From contig CAYPPG010000008.1 in assembly GCA_964412555.1 (NCBI GenBank), positions 109,804-173,803 on the forward strand: a DNA stretch of 64,000 nucleotides. Direction: 5' to 3'. Made by a program: the position numbers and the translations under genes. The stretch's first letter is position 1; each line of letters opens with the position of its first letter. This DNA comes from CAYPPG01 sp964412555. Lineage in GTDB: Bacteria; Hinthialibacterota; Hinthialibacteria; Hinthialibacterales; Hinthialibacteraceae. Shown one piece after another: positions 44,290 through 53,048 of this stretch. Below the pieces are notes generated by a model. It made no database searches, had not been told where the DNA came from, and was given only the letters and a program-made list of their open reading frames with translations.

Positions 44290-45342
44290 ATGTGTGAAAA
44301 ACCGCTTTCGTCCATAATTCTCGCAGCTGGTGATGGTACTCGCTTGCGCTCCCAGGTTCCCAAAGCACTGCATCGTATTTGCGGCCGTCCCATGATTATC
44401 CACATTCTTCGAACGATTGAAGATGTGATCGATAAAAAACACGTTGTCGTGATTGGTTTTGCCAAAGAAATGGTACGCGAGGTTCTGAGTGATTATGCGG
44501 TGGAATTCGCGTTGCAAGAAAAACGATTAGGTACCGGGCACGCGGTTATGTGCTGCAAGCCTTGCTTCGAGGATTGCGAAGGGGATGTGTTGGTGCTTGT
44601 CGGTGATGCGCCTCTCTTAACCCGTGAAACTGTTGAAAAATTGATCGAACGTCATCGGCACCAAGACGCGTCGGCAACCGTGTTGACCACCCGCATGAAA
44701 AATCCGGAAGGATATGGGCGAATTTTGCGGCATCAAGACAACACGGTTCTTTCCATCGTCGAAGATAAAGATGCCAATATATATGAAAAGAAAATAACTG
44801 AAGTGAATACAGGCACATACGTTTTTGATATCAAAGATTTATTTCAAGCCTTGGATAAGGTCGAACCCACCAATGAGCAAAACGAATATTATCTCACCGA
44901 TGTGATTCATATTATGGTGAAAGAAAAGAAACGGGTTGAAGCATATGTTACAAAAGTTCCCGCTGAGACGATGGGAATCAACAATCGCCTTCAATTCGCC
45001 AAAGCCGAGCGCCTTATGCGTGACCGAATACTTGAACGGTTGATGTTCTCAGGAGTGACGGTTGTCGATCCACGGAGTACATTTATCGATGACAGCGTTG
45101 TGATCGGAATCGACACGATTATTCAACCGAATAGCCATATTCAAGGGAAAACCACCATTGGTCAAGGATGTGAGATTGGCCCGCTTACCCAGATTGAGGA
45201 TTGTGATATCGGAGAAGAATGCAGGATTAACAGTTCTTATCTTCGTGGTTGTTCGATTCCGCCGGGGATGAGTATCGGGCCATTCGCCAATCTTCAACAT
45301 GGAGAGATCGTTTACGCGAATGCATTCAAAGCTAAAAAATAA
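44290..45342 (+). CDS. GlmU-like UDP-GlcNAc pyrophosphorylase, short form
   Basis: 350 residues against about 450 for bifunctional GlmU. Nucleotidyltransferase domain: IILAAGDGTRLRSQVPKALH (GxGTRM-like loop with Lys), RLGTGHAVMC, VLVGDAPLL, EVNTGTYVF and QNEYYLTDVI. The C-terminal left-handed beta-helix is only about 80 residues long and stops before the acetyltransferase active-site region, so only the uridylyltransfer step is expected. No Shine-Dalgarno is seen before the ATG; TATAAC lies about 10 bases upstream, so the message may be nearly leaderless. First gene before rplY and pth, the usual position of glmU. Confidence 0.88.
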   Translation: MCEKPLSSIILAAGDGTRLRSQVPKALHRICGRPMIIHILRTIEDVIDKKHVVVIGFAKEMVREVLSDYAVEFALQEKRLGTGHAVMCCKPCFEDCEGDVLVLVGDAPLLTRETVEKLIERHRHQDASATVLTTRMKNPEGYGRILRHQDNTVLSIVEDKDANIYEKKITEVNTGTYVFDIKDLFQALDKVEPTNEQNEYYLTDVIHIMVKEKKRVEAYVTKVPAETMGINNRLQFAKAERLMRDRILERLMFSGVTVVDPRSTFIDDSVVIGIDTIIQPNSHIQGKTTIGQGCEIGPLTQIEDCDIGEECRINSSYLRGCSIPPGMSIGPFANLQHGEIVYANAFKAKK

Positions 45343-45364
45343 TTGAAGAAATTTGGAGGATACA

Positions 45365-46015
45365 ATGAAACGAGCAGAAATCGATGCGCTTCGACGCGAA
45401 GTTACCGGAAAAGGAGTTGCAAGATCGCTTCGCCGAGAGGGAAAGGTTCCCGCGGTCATTTATGGAAGGGAAATCGAGCCTATCCCCATTTCTGTGAATC
45501 GATTGGATATGATTCATGCGATTCACAGCGCCGGAGAAAGCGAAAATATATTGGTTAACCTGAAATTGAGTGGGGATGACAGCGAGATTCTCACATTGAT
45601 TCGCGATTCTCAACATGACCCCCTGTCAGGAGCATTGGAACATCTCGATTTTTTACGCGTTTCTTTGGACCGCACGTTGACAACCACTGTCCCGGTACAT
45701 TCTATAGGATCGCCAAAGGGAGTCAAAGAAGGCGGGATTTTCGAAACGCTGTTACGAGAAGTCGAAATTGAGTGCTTACCTCTCGATATCCCCGATTATA
45801 TCGAAATCGACGTCAGCGATTTGGAAGAAGGAGATACATTGCACGTTTCGGATATCCAAATCATAGGCAATTATACAATCCTGACTCCTGAAGATCGTGC
45901 CGTGGCCTCTGTTACCTCTCCGAAGATGGAAGCCGTTCCCAAGACCGAAGCCGAATTGGAAGCGGAAGCCGCTGCAGAAGAAGAAGCGGAAGCAACGGAA
46001 GAAACCGAAGAATAA
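45365..46015 (+). CDS. rplY: 50S ribosomal protein L25/Ctc
   Basis: 216 residues from the ATG at 45365 with TTGGAGG upstream. N-terminal L25 domain with EVTGKGVARSLRREGKVPAV and IYGREIEPIPISV, then the TL5/Ctc C-terminal beta domain (about residues 95-185). The last 35 residues are almost all Glu and Ala. Binds 5S rRNA. Located between glmU-like and pth as usual, but without the prs gene often found there. Confidence 0.95.
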   Translation: MKRAEIDALRREVTGKGVARSLRREGKVPAVIYGREIEPIPISVNRLDMIHAIHSAGESENILVNLKLSGDDSEILTLIRDSQHDPLSGALEHLDFLRVSLDRTLTTTVPVHSIGSPKGVKEGGIFETLLREVEIECLPLDIPDYIEIDVSDLEEGDTLHVSDIQIIGNYTILTPEDRAVASVTSPKMEAVPKTEAELEAEAAAEEEAEATEETEE

Positions 46016-46030
46016 GAATCTTGACCTATT

Positions 46031-46588
46031 ATGGTTTGGTGTCTCATTGGTCTGGGCAATCCCGGTGAAAAATACGCCGATACGCGTCACAATGTCGGTT
46101 TTGAAGTCATTGACCGGCTTTCCGCTCGCTGGGGAATTTCCGTCAACCAGTCAAATCCTCTTTTTCTTTTTGGATCGGGCGATTTTCGTGAGATACCAGT
46201 CGTGTTAGTCAAGCCAATGACTTTCATGAACCGGTCCGGCCAAGCATACAAACGGTTATTGGCCGATCCCGAAATGTCTACTGAGAGAACGTTGATCATC
46301 TATGATGATTTACATCTTCCTTTCGGTAAGATTCGTATCCGCCGACAAGGCGGTGATGGTGGACATAATGGACTGCATTCCGTTTTGCAAGCAGCCGGAA
46401 CGGATGAAATTCCCCGGCTTCGTATCGGGATTGAAGGCAGCGATGAAAACTGGCTTGATTATGTCTTGACTCCTTTTTCTTCCAAAGAATATGAAATTAT
46501 CAATGAATCATATGGAAAAGCTGCTGACGCAGTCGAATCGATTCTGATGGACGGCTATGAGAAATCGATGAATTTGTTTAATCGTTGA
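46031..46588 (+). CDS. pth: peptidyl-tRNA hydrolase
   Basis: 185 residues. LIGLGNPGEKYADTRHNVGF contains the conserved Asn and the catalytic His (RHN), KPMTFMNRSGQA and YDDLHLPFGKIRIR follow, then GGDGGHNGLHS. Cleaves peptidyl-tRNA released from stalled ribosomes. Sits 15 bases after rplY in the usual order. Confidence 0.96.
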   Translation: MVWCLIGLGNPGEKYADTRHNVGFEVIDRLSARWGISVNQSNPLFLFGSGDFREIPVVLVKPMTFMNRSGQAYKRLLADPEMSTERTLIIYDDLHLPFGKIRIRRQGGDGGHNGLHSVLQAAGTDEIPRLRIGIEGSDENWLDYVLTPFSSKEYEIINESYGKAADAVESILMDGYEKSMNLFNR

Positions 46589-46699
46589 ATCACACACCTC
46601 AACAGTTTTTCATTCATTCACTATAATAAAAGGTTGTTTTCATCCTGGAAAAATACCATCTTTTTCGGGAAAATCTTGTTGAAACAGAAGGATATCATT

Positions 46700-48739
46700 A
46701 TGGTTACAGCGGGAATTATCGCAGGTATCGCAGCGGTATTGGCCCTGGTCTTTGTCATCTACTTAGCGAGAGATGTGGTTTCCAAAGATCCAGGGAGCGA
46801 AAAGATGCAGGAACTATCCTCTATGATTCAGGAAGGTGCGCGTACTTTTCTGAAACGGGAATATATTTGGGTATCGGGATTCGTCATTGTTATCGCTGTT
46901 CTTTTTTCGATTGTACCGAAAATCAAACCGGAAGTACCTTTGGGATGGCCTACCGCTTTGGCATTTGTTGTGGGTGCTGTGGTTTCGGCTTGTGCCGGGT
47001 ATATTGGGATGAGCATCGCTACGAAAGCGAACTGCCGGACCACCCATGCCGCCAGTGTCGGTGGATTGAAAGATGCCTTGAGCGTTGCTGTTTCGGGTGG
47101 CGCCGTAATGGGGCTTTCCGTTGTAGGATTGGCACTTCTCGGTTTGGTGATCGTATACGCCGTTGCCAAAGGAAATCCGGTGATTGTGAACGGATATGCC
47201 ATGGGAGCCAGTTTGATGGCTCTTTTTGCTCGCAGCGGTGGCGGTATATACACCAAAGGCGCCGATATGGGAGCCGATCTGGTTGGGAAAGTCGAAGCCG
47301 GAATTCCTGAAGATGATCCCCGGAATCCTGCGGTCATCGCCGACAATGTCGGCGACAATGTGGGGGACGTCGCCGGATTGGGAGCGGATTTGCTGGAGTC
47401 GTATGTCGAATCGATTATCGCTTCCTTGGCAATCGCAACGGTATTGGTTGTATCCAACTCTGAATATGCATTTCTGCAAGTCATTCCTTTTGCCATAGCC
47501 GCCGTCGGCATTATTGCTTCCATCATTGGAGTATTCATTGTCAAACAGTATGGCTCTTCCAATCCCCAAGGCTCGCTGTTGGGTGGAACATACGTCAGCG
47601 CCGCGATTGCAATAATCGGGACAGCCTTGATTGTCGCCGTCATTGGCAAACCCTGGATCGGGAGCACCGGACATGAGTACGGAAAATGGGCTCCTTTCAT
47701 TGCGACTCTCGTGGGGATCATTTCCGGAGTAATCATTGGTTTCATTAGTGAATATTACACCTCTTCTCATTATAAACCGGTTAAAAAATTGGCTGAAAAT
47801 TCACAAAGCGGTCCTGCAATAACCGTGACGGATGGTATCGCGGTTGGAATGGAAAGCACTGCTATCCCAGTTATCATTCTTGCCGGAGCCGTCTTGCTGG
47901 CCTATCACTTTGGCGGATTTTACGGAGTCGCTCTTGCAGCGGTGGGAATGTTGGCCACAACCGGAATGATCGTTACTGTCGATTCTTACGGACCGATTGC
48001 CGACAACGCCGGTGGAATTGCCGAAATGGCCGGTCTCGACCCGGAAGTCCGAAAAATTACCGATAATTTGGATTCGGTCGGAAATACTACCGCAGCGATT
48101 GGGAAAGGGTTCGCCATTGGCTCCGCTGCATTTGCCGCTCTCGGATTGGTTTCCGCTTTTCTCGTTTCCGCTGAAATCAAGGAAAGTTTGGTGACACTTC
48201 TGAATGTGAAAGTCATGGCCGGTTTATTACTAGGCGGTATGCTTCCTTATTATTTCTCTGCGCAGCTGTTTCGTGCAGTTTCGGCTGCTGCGTACAAGAT
48301 GATCGATGAGGTACGGCGTCAATTTCGTGAGATTCCAGGATTGATGGAAGGAACGGCGAAACCGGATTCGGCCCGCTGTGTCGATATCAGCACGCAAGGC
48401 GCTATTCGGGGAATGCTGTATCCGGGTACCATTGCAATCCTTGTACCACCGGTAATCGGTCTTTCCTTGGGAGCCGAAGCGCTGGCTGGAGTCTTGGTTG
48501 GAACCGTGGTCACAGGACTGGTCGTCGGGATACAGTGTGCAAACAGCGGCGGAGCGATGGATAACGCCAAAAAATACATCGAAGAAGGTCATTTTGGCGG
48601 CAAAGGTTCGGATACGCATAAAGCGGCCGTTGTCGGTGACACGGTCGGGGATCCGTTGAAAGATACGGTTGGACCTTCGATCAACATCTTGATCAAGTTG
48701 ATGGCTGTCATTTCTCTCGTGATCGCGCCCTTACTTTAG
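46700..48739 (+). CDS. hppA: membrane-bound cation-pumping pyrophosphatase
   Basis: 679 residues from the ATG at 46700, with AGAAGGATATC upstream. About 16 membrane segments. Pyrophosphate-binding motif GADLVGKVEAGIPEDDPRNP followed by AVIADNVGDNVGDVAG; further acidic motifs at DAYGPIADNAGGIAEM-like (DSYGPIADNAGGIAEMAG) and GDTVGDPLKDTVGPS near the C-terminus. The segment GNTTAAIGKG has Ala where potassium-independent enzymes have Lys, so a potassium-dependent enzyme is indicated. Proton or sodium specificity cannot be read safely. Conserves pyrophosphate energy as a cation gradient. Confidence 0.96.
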   Translation: MVTAGIIAGIAAVLALVFVIYLARDVVSKDPGSEKMQELSSMIQEGARTFLKREYIWVSGFVIVIAVLFSIVPKIKPEVPLGWPTALAFVVGAVVSACAGYIGMSIATKANCRTTHAASVGGLKDALSVAVSGGAVMGLSVVGLALLGLVIVYAVAKGNPVIVNGYAMGASLMALFARSGGGIYTKGADMGADLVGKVEAGIPEDDPRNPAVIADNVGDNVGDVAGLGADLLESYVESIIASLAIATVLVVSNSEYAFLQVIPFAIAAVGIIASIIGVFIVKQYGSSNPQGSLLGGTYVSAAIAIIGTALIVAVIGKPWIGSTGHEYGKWAPFIATLVGIISGVIIGFISEYYTSSHYKPVKKLAENSQSGPAITVTDGIAVGMESTAIPVIILAGAVLLAYHFGGFYGVALAAVGMLATTGMIVTVDSYGPIADNAGGIAEMAGLDPEVRKITDNLDSVGNTTAAIGKGFAIGSAAFAALGLVSAFLVSAEIKESLVTLLNVKVMAGLLLGGMLPYYFSAQLFRAVSAAAYKMIDEVRRQFREIPGLMEGTAKPDSARCVDISTQGAIRGMLYPGTIAILVPPVIGLSLGAEALAGVLVGTVVTGLVVGIQCANSGGAMDNAKKYIEEGHFGGKGSDTHKAAVVGDTVGDPLKDTVGPSINILIKLMAVISLVIAPLL

Positions 48740-48760
48740 TTTCAAATTCGAGCTCGAAAG

Positions 48761-48797
48761 AGGCCATGCAGTTCCAAGACAATTGCATGGCCTTTTT
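48761..48797 (+). terminator. intrinsic terminator after hppA
   Basis: AGGCCATGCA (48761-48770) pairs perfectly with TGCATGGCCT (48784-48793), 13-base loop, then TTTT. Confidence 0.9.
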
Positions 48798-48931
48798 GTT
48801 GAATAAATGCCTTGTTTTTTCCTTTTCCAATAAAGGCCTTGAAATTTTAAGGTGATCGGGTTAAATATATACTTTGTTCTCGACACTTTTTTATAAAAAA
48901 CAGACTAATCAATTACGCAAACTGACGGCTA

Positions 48932-48976
48932 TCTCCTGCCTAAGAGTACATCTCTTAGGTCTGAGGCCAAAGGAGG
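48932..48976 (+). promoter_or_regulatory. structured rpsF leader that can mask the ribosome binding site
   Basis: CCTAAGAG (48939-48946) and CTCTTAGG (48952-48959) form a perfect 8-bp hairpin. The flanking CTCCT (48933-48937) can pair with AGGAG (48971-48975), which is the Shine-Dalgarno of rpsF. This is compatible with autoregulation by S6 or S6:S18, as known in other bacteria, but the known S6:S18 motif is not clearly present. Confidence 0.5.
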
Positions 48977-48983
48977 TTATTGT

Positions 48984-49652
48984 ATGCAGTATGAGATGCT
49001 TTATATTCTTTCGACTTCACTGGAAGAAAATGATCGTGAACGGCTTGCCAATGAAGTGAAAGAAACCATTAACAATGCGGGTGGCGTTATCTCCAAAGAA
49101 AGCAATTGGGGAATCCGCAAACTGGCGTATGAAATCAAAAAACAAACGGATGGAGCTTATGTGTATTTGGAATTTGATGCTCCACCGAATACACCTCAAC
49201 TCATTGGTGAATTTGTTCACACTCATGCCGGGATTTTAAGGCATTTGGTTCTTCAAATTTCCAAAGCGAAGTTGATTCAAGAGAAAAGAGATGAGGAACA
49301 GCGGCAAAAAGAATTAGAAGCGGCTCAAAAGGAAAAAGAAGAGGCACTGGCTGCAGCGGCTGCAAGAGAAGCGGCAGAGAAAGAAAAGGAAGCCGCAGAG
49401 AAAGAAGCTGCGGAGAAAGAAGCCGCAGAGAAAGAAGCCGCAGAGAAGGAAACCGCCGCTGCTTCGGAAACCGAAAGATCAGAACCGGTTCCACAAACAG
49501 CCCCCGAAGAGCCGAAACCGGCCCTGGAAGAGGAAAAGGAACAAGCGGAATCGAATCCGCAAGTTCAAGAAGAACAAAACGTTATCACTGTTGGTGAAAA
49601 CGAAGAAAGCTCTAACACCGAGGAAGAAACTAAAAATACATCCGTAGAATAA
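48984..49652 (+). CDS. rpsF: 30S ribosomal protein S6 with long acidic/Ala tail
   Basis: 222 residues; S6 is normally about 95-135. Residues 1-95 are the S6 fold: YEMLYILSTSLEENDRERLA, GVISKESNWGIRKLAYEIKK, YLEFDAPPNTP. From about residue 105 a charged helix leads into repeats of EKEAAEKEAAEKEAAEKE and a Glu/Pro-rich end. AAAGGAGG precedes the ATG. First gene of the rpsF-ssb-rpsR-rpsT block. Confidence 0.94.
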   Translation: MQYEMLYILSTSLEENDRERLANEVKETINNAGGVISKESNWGIRKLAYEIKKQTDGAYVYLEFDAPPNTPQLIGEFVHTHAGILRHLVLQISKAKLIQEKRDEEQRQKELEAAQKEKEEALAAAAAREAAEKEKEAAEKEAAEKEAAEKEAAEKETAAASETERSEPVPQTAPEEPKPALEEEKEQAESNPQVQEEQNVITVGENEESSNTEEETKNTSVE

Positions 49653-49670
49653 ACCAAAGGGGTTAGTGCG

Positions 49671-50111
49671 ATGCTGAATCATGTTGTCCTAATCGGTCGA
49701 TTAGTCGCTGATCCTGAAATCCGATACACACAAAGCGGTATTCCGGTAGCGAATATCTGTATAGCAGTCGATCGGAAATTCAGGAATGCTTCAGGAGAAC
49801 GGGATACGGATTTCATCAATATTGTTGCATGGAGAAAATTGGCGGAACTGTTGGAAAAATACATGAAAAAAGGTCGTCTTATTGCAGTTCAAGGTACTCT
49901 CCAGATGCGCAAATATCAAACACGGGAAGGCGAGAATCGAACAACCTATGAAGTCCAAGCCGATTCGATTGAATTTCTCGATCGGGCGGACAAAGGAAAT
50001 TATAGTGGAATGCAACCTCCACCTCCTTCCGATTCCGATGCGCCGCCTGAACCTGATCAATTCCCTCCGCCCGACCGGGGAGGAGAAGAAGACGACGATT
50101 TACCATTTTGA
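49671..50111 (+). CDS. ssb: single-stranded DNA-binding protein
   Basis: 146 residues. OB fold start MLNHVVLIGRLVADPEIRYT, then ANICIAVDRKF, INIVAWRKLAE, YMKKGRLIAVQGTLQMRKY, TYEVQADSIEFLD. A Pro/Asp-rich linker ends in the conserved acidic tip DDDLPF that recruits replication and repair proteins. The position between rpsF and rpsR is the usual one. Confidence 0.97.
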   Translation: MLNHVVLIGRLVADPEIRYTQSGIPVANICIAVDRKFRNASGERDTDFINIVAWRKLAELLEKYMKKGRLIAVQGTLQMRKYQTREGENRTTYEVQADSIEFLDRADKGNYSGMQPPPPSDSDAPPEPDQFPPPDRGGEEDDDLPF

Positions 50112-50132
50112 TCAAATAGGAGTAGGTTTTTT

Positions 50133-50420
50133 ATGGCTAATCCAAACCCCCATAGTAGAGATCGCGGTTCTTCATCCGGACCACCACGGCGAAGGCCTTT
50201 TCGGCGTTCTTTTCCCCGGAAAAAGGTCTGTCGCTTTTGTGCCGAAAAAGTCGTCTATATCGATTACAAAAACTACCGCATGCTGAAAGATTTTCTCACC
50301 GAGCGTGGGAAAATCATTCCGCGCCGTATTTCCGGTAATTGCGCTCATCATCAACGGATGTTGACGCAAGCCATCAAGCGTGCAAGAAATATCGCTTTGC
50401 TTTCATTTGTTCACCGATAA
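50133..50420 (+). CDS. rpsR: 30S ribosomal protein S18
   Basis: 95 residues with a basic Arg/Pro-rich N-terminus, then KKVCRFCAEKVVYIDYKNYR, LKDFLTERGKIIPRRISGNC and QRMLTQAIKRARNIALL, all typical of S18. The three cysteines (CRFC and NC) suggest the zinc-ribbon form. ATAGGAGTAGG precedes the ATG. rplI (L9), usually next, is absent. Confidence 0.96.
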   Translation: MANPNPHSRDRGSSSGPPRRRPFRRSFPRKKVCRFCAEKVVYIDYKNYRMLKDFLTERGKIIPRRISGNCAHHQRMLTQAIKRARNIALLSFVHR

Positions 50421-50444
50421 TCTCATAGGAATAGGAATGAAAAA

Positions 50445-50717
50445 ATGCCGAATCACAAATCGACCTATAAAAGTCTCAGAAAAAATTCGAAACGAAGAGA
50501 ACGCAATGTTGCTACAAAATCACGTATTCGCACACTGACAAAAAAAGTGCGGCAAGCGGTTACCGACAATAATCAGGAACTTGCTTCCGAACGGCTTCGT
50601 AGCGCTGTGTCTGCGTTAGATACCGCTGCCAAAAAGCACGTTATTCATCCTCGGCATGCAGCAAGGCGTAAATCTCGCCTTTCTCGTCTCGTGCACTCGG
50701 CGAAAACCTCGTCATAA
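50445..50717 (+). CDS. rpsT: 30S ribosomal protein S20
   Basis: 90 residues: very basic, three-helix S20. N-terminus MPNHKSTYKSLRKNSKRRER, then SRIRTLTKKVRQAV, and the C-terminal signature HPRHAARRKSRLSRLVHS. TAGGAATAGGAATG upstream of the ATG. Follows rpsR after 24 bases. Confidence 0.95.
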   Translation: MPNHKSTYKSLRKNSKRRERNVATKSRIRTLTKKVRQAVTDNNQELASERLRSAVSALDTAAKKHVIHPRHAARRKSRLSRLVHSAKTSS

Positions 50718-50844
50718 CCGGAATTCAATTCAGTATTTCCTTTCAAAAACAATCACTTTCTCTCCAGGATGGGTCAGCCCTTGTTTTTTGTTTATTTTTA
50801 TGTTTTGATTACATAAAATAAATGTCTACAGATAATTTTGATTC

Positions 50845-51555
50845 ATGCGAGAAGACAAATTTCATCAACTTCACTCTGCTGCAGTCGTTCTTGTGGCTGC
50901 CGGGAAAAGCCGCAGAATGGGAGGCGGAACCAATAAAGTTCTCCTTAAATTGAATCATCGGCCTATCCTCTCGTATTCCCTCGAAGTGTTTCAACGGAGT
51001 GACGATATCCATACGGTTGCTGTCGTGAGTCGAGAGGAAGATTTTGAGGAAATCGATTCTATCATTCATGAATATTGCCCGAAAGCGCAAGGGCATTTTG
51101 TCATTGGCGGCGAAGAACGGTTTGATTCCGTGAAAAATGGTTTGGAATATCTGGAGCCAATCTCTCCGGATGCGGTTTTGATTCATGATGCGGCACGTCC
51201 TTTTGTCGAAGAATCGTTTCTTCGGGAATCGGTGGCGGCGTTGGCAGAATATTCAGGATGTCTTGTCGGGGTACCGGCAAAAGATACCATAAAAGAAATC
51301 GATTCGGCCGGTAAAGTGATTCGAACCCATGAAAGAGAAAGGCTTCGATTGGCTCAGACACCGCAGTCCTTCCGGTATCCGGATATTCTTTATGCGTATC
51401 GTGCCGTTGTACCTCCTCCTTATCCAACGGATGACGCTGCGGTTTTTGAACTGTTTGGGGAGAACGTGCATATGATCGCTGGCTCCTATCGAAATATAAA
51501 AATCACTACACCGGAAGATATCATTATCGCCGAAGCGTTGCTAGGTAGGGCATAA
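50845..51555 (+). CDS. ispD: 2-C-methyl-D-erythritol 4-phosphate cytidylyltransferase
   Basis: 236 residues. VVLVAAGKSRRMGGGTNKVL is the cytidylyltransferase loop with conserved Arg and Lys; VLIHDAARPFV, VPAKDTIKEID, RLAQTPQSFRY and PTDDAAVFELFG complete the IspD pattern; IKITTPEDIIIAEALL ends it. Catalyses the CTP-dependent step of the non-mevalonate isoprenoid pathway. The downstream ispE starts 1 base after the stop, so the two are coupled. Confidence 0.96.
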   Translation: MREDKFHQLHSAAVVLVAAGKSRRMGGGTNKVLLKLNHRPILSYSLEVFQRSDDIHTVAVVSREEDFEEIDSIIHEYCPKAQGHFVIGGEERFDSVKNGLEYLEPISPDAVLIHDAARPFVEESFLRESVAALAEYSGCLVGVPAKDTIKEIDSAGKVIRTHERERLRLAQTPQSFRYPDILYAYRAVVPPPYPTDDAAVFELFGENVHMIAGSYRNIKITTPEDIIIAEALLGRA

Positions 51556-51556
51556 C

Positions 51557-52429
51557 ATGGACAGCGTTACGATACAATCCTTTGCCAAAGTGAATTTATT
51601 CTTGGATATTGTTGCAATCAGAAAAGATGGATATCACGACCTCGTGATGGTCAACACGAAAATATCGCTATGTGATGTTATCACCTGCGAATTGGTTGAT
51701 GAGGAAGAGATATCAATTCAGTGTGAGGATCCATCGATTCCGAGAGATGAAAGCAATACGGTTTTCAAAGCGGCGAGCCTTTTTCTGCGAAATGCCCGTT
51801 TGAAGAAGGGGGTACGGATTCATCTGGATAAGAATATTCCTGTGGGAGCGGGTTTGGGTGGAGGAAGCAGTAATGCCGCTTCAGTTTTGATGGCCTTAAA
51901 TGATTTGATCGCTCATCCCCTGTCCCAACCGGTTCTGGTGGATATTGCCAAAGGAATCGGAGCCGATGTTCCTTTCTTTCTGGCGTCGGGCTGTTGTTTG
52001 ATCAAGGGAATCGGAGAGACAATAGTGGAGATCTCCGTCTCTAAATCTCTCAAAAAAAATCCTCCTTCTATTGTGCTTTGTTCACCCTCAGAAAGCATAT
52101 CAACAAAAGAAGCCTATGCCCTTTGGGATCAAGGGGATAGTAAAGAATTTTTATCTCCTGCACCGTTGCTGTGTGCTTTGCTTGAAGGCCGCCCAGACGA
52201 TATTAGCCCCCATATGTTCAATGCTTTTGAGCCGGTAATTTATCCCCAGCATCCTGCAATACGAGCCATTTATGAGACGTTTGCAAAGATCGATCCGGTA
52301 AAACCGATGTTAACGGGTTCCGGTTCGAACATGTTCAGTGTTCATGTGGATGAAAAAGAAGCAATCCGTGTTATGGATAAACTGAAAAAGGAGGGACTAT
52401 CGGCATCGGTTTGGAAGTTCATGTTATGA
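51557..52429 (+). CDS. ispE: 4-diphosphocytidyl-2-C-methyl-D-erythritol kinase
   Basis: 290 residues, GHMP kinase fold. SFAKVNLFLDIVAIRKDGYH, then the ATP-binding loop PVGAGLGGGSSNAASVLMAL, IGADVPFFLASG (catalytic Asp), and the C-terminal PMLTGSGSNMFSVHVDEKEA. Phosphorylates CDP-methylerythritol in the same pathway as IspD. The stop codon overlaps the start of the integrase remnant by 4 bases. Confidence 0.96.
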   Translation: MDSVTIQSFAKVNLFLDIVAIRKDGYHDLVMVNTKISLCDVITCELVDEEEISIQCEDPSIPRDESNTVFKAASLFLRNARLKKGVRIHLDKNIPVGAGLGGGSSNAASVLMALNDLIAHPLSQPVLVDIAKGIGADVPFFLASGCCLIKGIGETIVEISVSKSLKKNPPSIVLCSPSESISTKEAYALWDQGDSKEFLSPAPLLCALLEGRPDDISPHMFNAFEPVIYPQHPAIRAIYETFAKIDPVKPMLTGSGSNMFSVHVDEKEAIRVMDKLKKEGLSASVWKFML

Positions 52430-52944
52430 GTTTTCATTTTTCGGGTGTTGAAACGAAAAGAAAAATCAAAGACGATAGTTGTCGCTTGACAAGGGTTAAC
52501 CTTTACAAAGAGAAAAACAGCAAAAACTGGTGGATCACCTACAGCAAGGACGGCAGGCGTGTCAAGCGAAGCACCAGGACTCCACTGAAATCGCGCGCAG
52601 AAGAGATTGCAGACAAGATTGAGCGCGAGGTCATCCTTGGAATTCAGCAACCTTCCAACGGAATCATGCTTCTTGATGATTTCGGCAAGCGGTTTTTTGC
52701 CGAGATCAACACATTAAAAGCCCAGAAAACCCAGGAAACAAACCGCACTGCGTGGAATATACTATCTGAATTCATGATTCACCGCCACTGCACGCCGCGC
52801 ATGAGGCATATCACACGGGATACAGCCGAGAAATTCATCAGAGGCATTGAACAATCCCTTTCCACATCATCTGCCCGCATAAAAATGAATACGGCTACAT
52901 CCTTTCAGATGGAGAAACCCGTCAAAAACAGTGTATCCCTATGA
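52426..52944 (+). pseudogene. tyrosine recombinase / phage integrase N-terminal remnant
   Basis: 172 residues from the ATG at 52426, overlapping the ispE stop (ATGA). N-terminal arm-type domain NLYKEKNSKNWWITYSKDGR and KRSTRTPLKSRAEEIADKIE, then a SAM-like core-binding region (LLDDFGKRFFAEINTLKAQK, HITRDTAEKFIRGIEQSLST). The catalytic domain with Arg, His and Tyr is missing, and the last 20 residues do not fit the family. It cannot recombine DNA. Remnant of a mobile element; 52945-53048 holds nothing that I recognise. Confidence 0.8.
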
Positions 52945-53048
52945 TTTTAGAAAGCCGTATATGACACTCATTTATAGTTCAATTGTTACAGCCCATGGAA
53001 TAGCAGTCAAATTAAAATACAAAACATTTTATCAGCCAAGAGTTTACT

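Noticed and set aside
46814..47770. Long minus-strand frames opposite hppA
   Set aside because: They mirror the codon structure of a strongly conserved pump gene, and their translations match no family.
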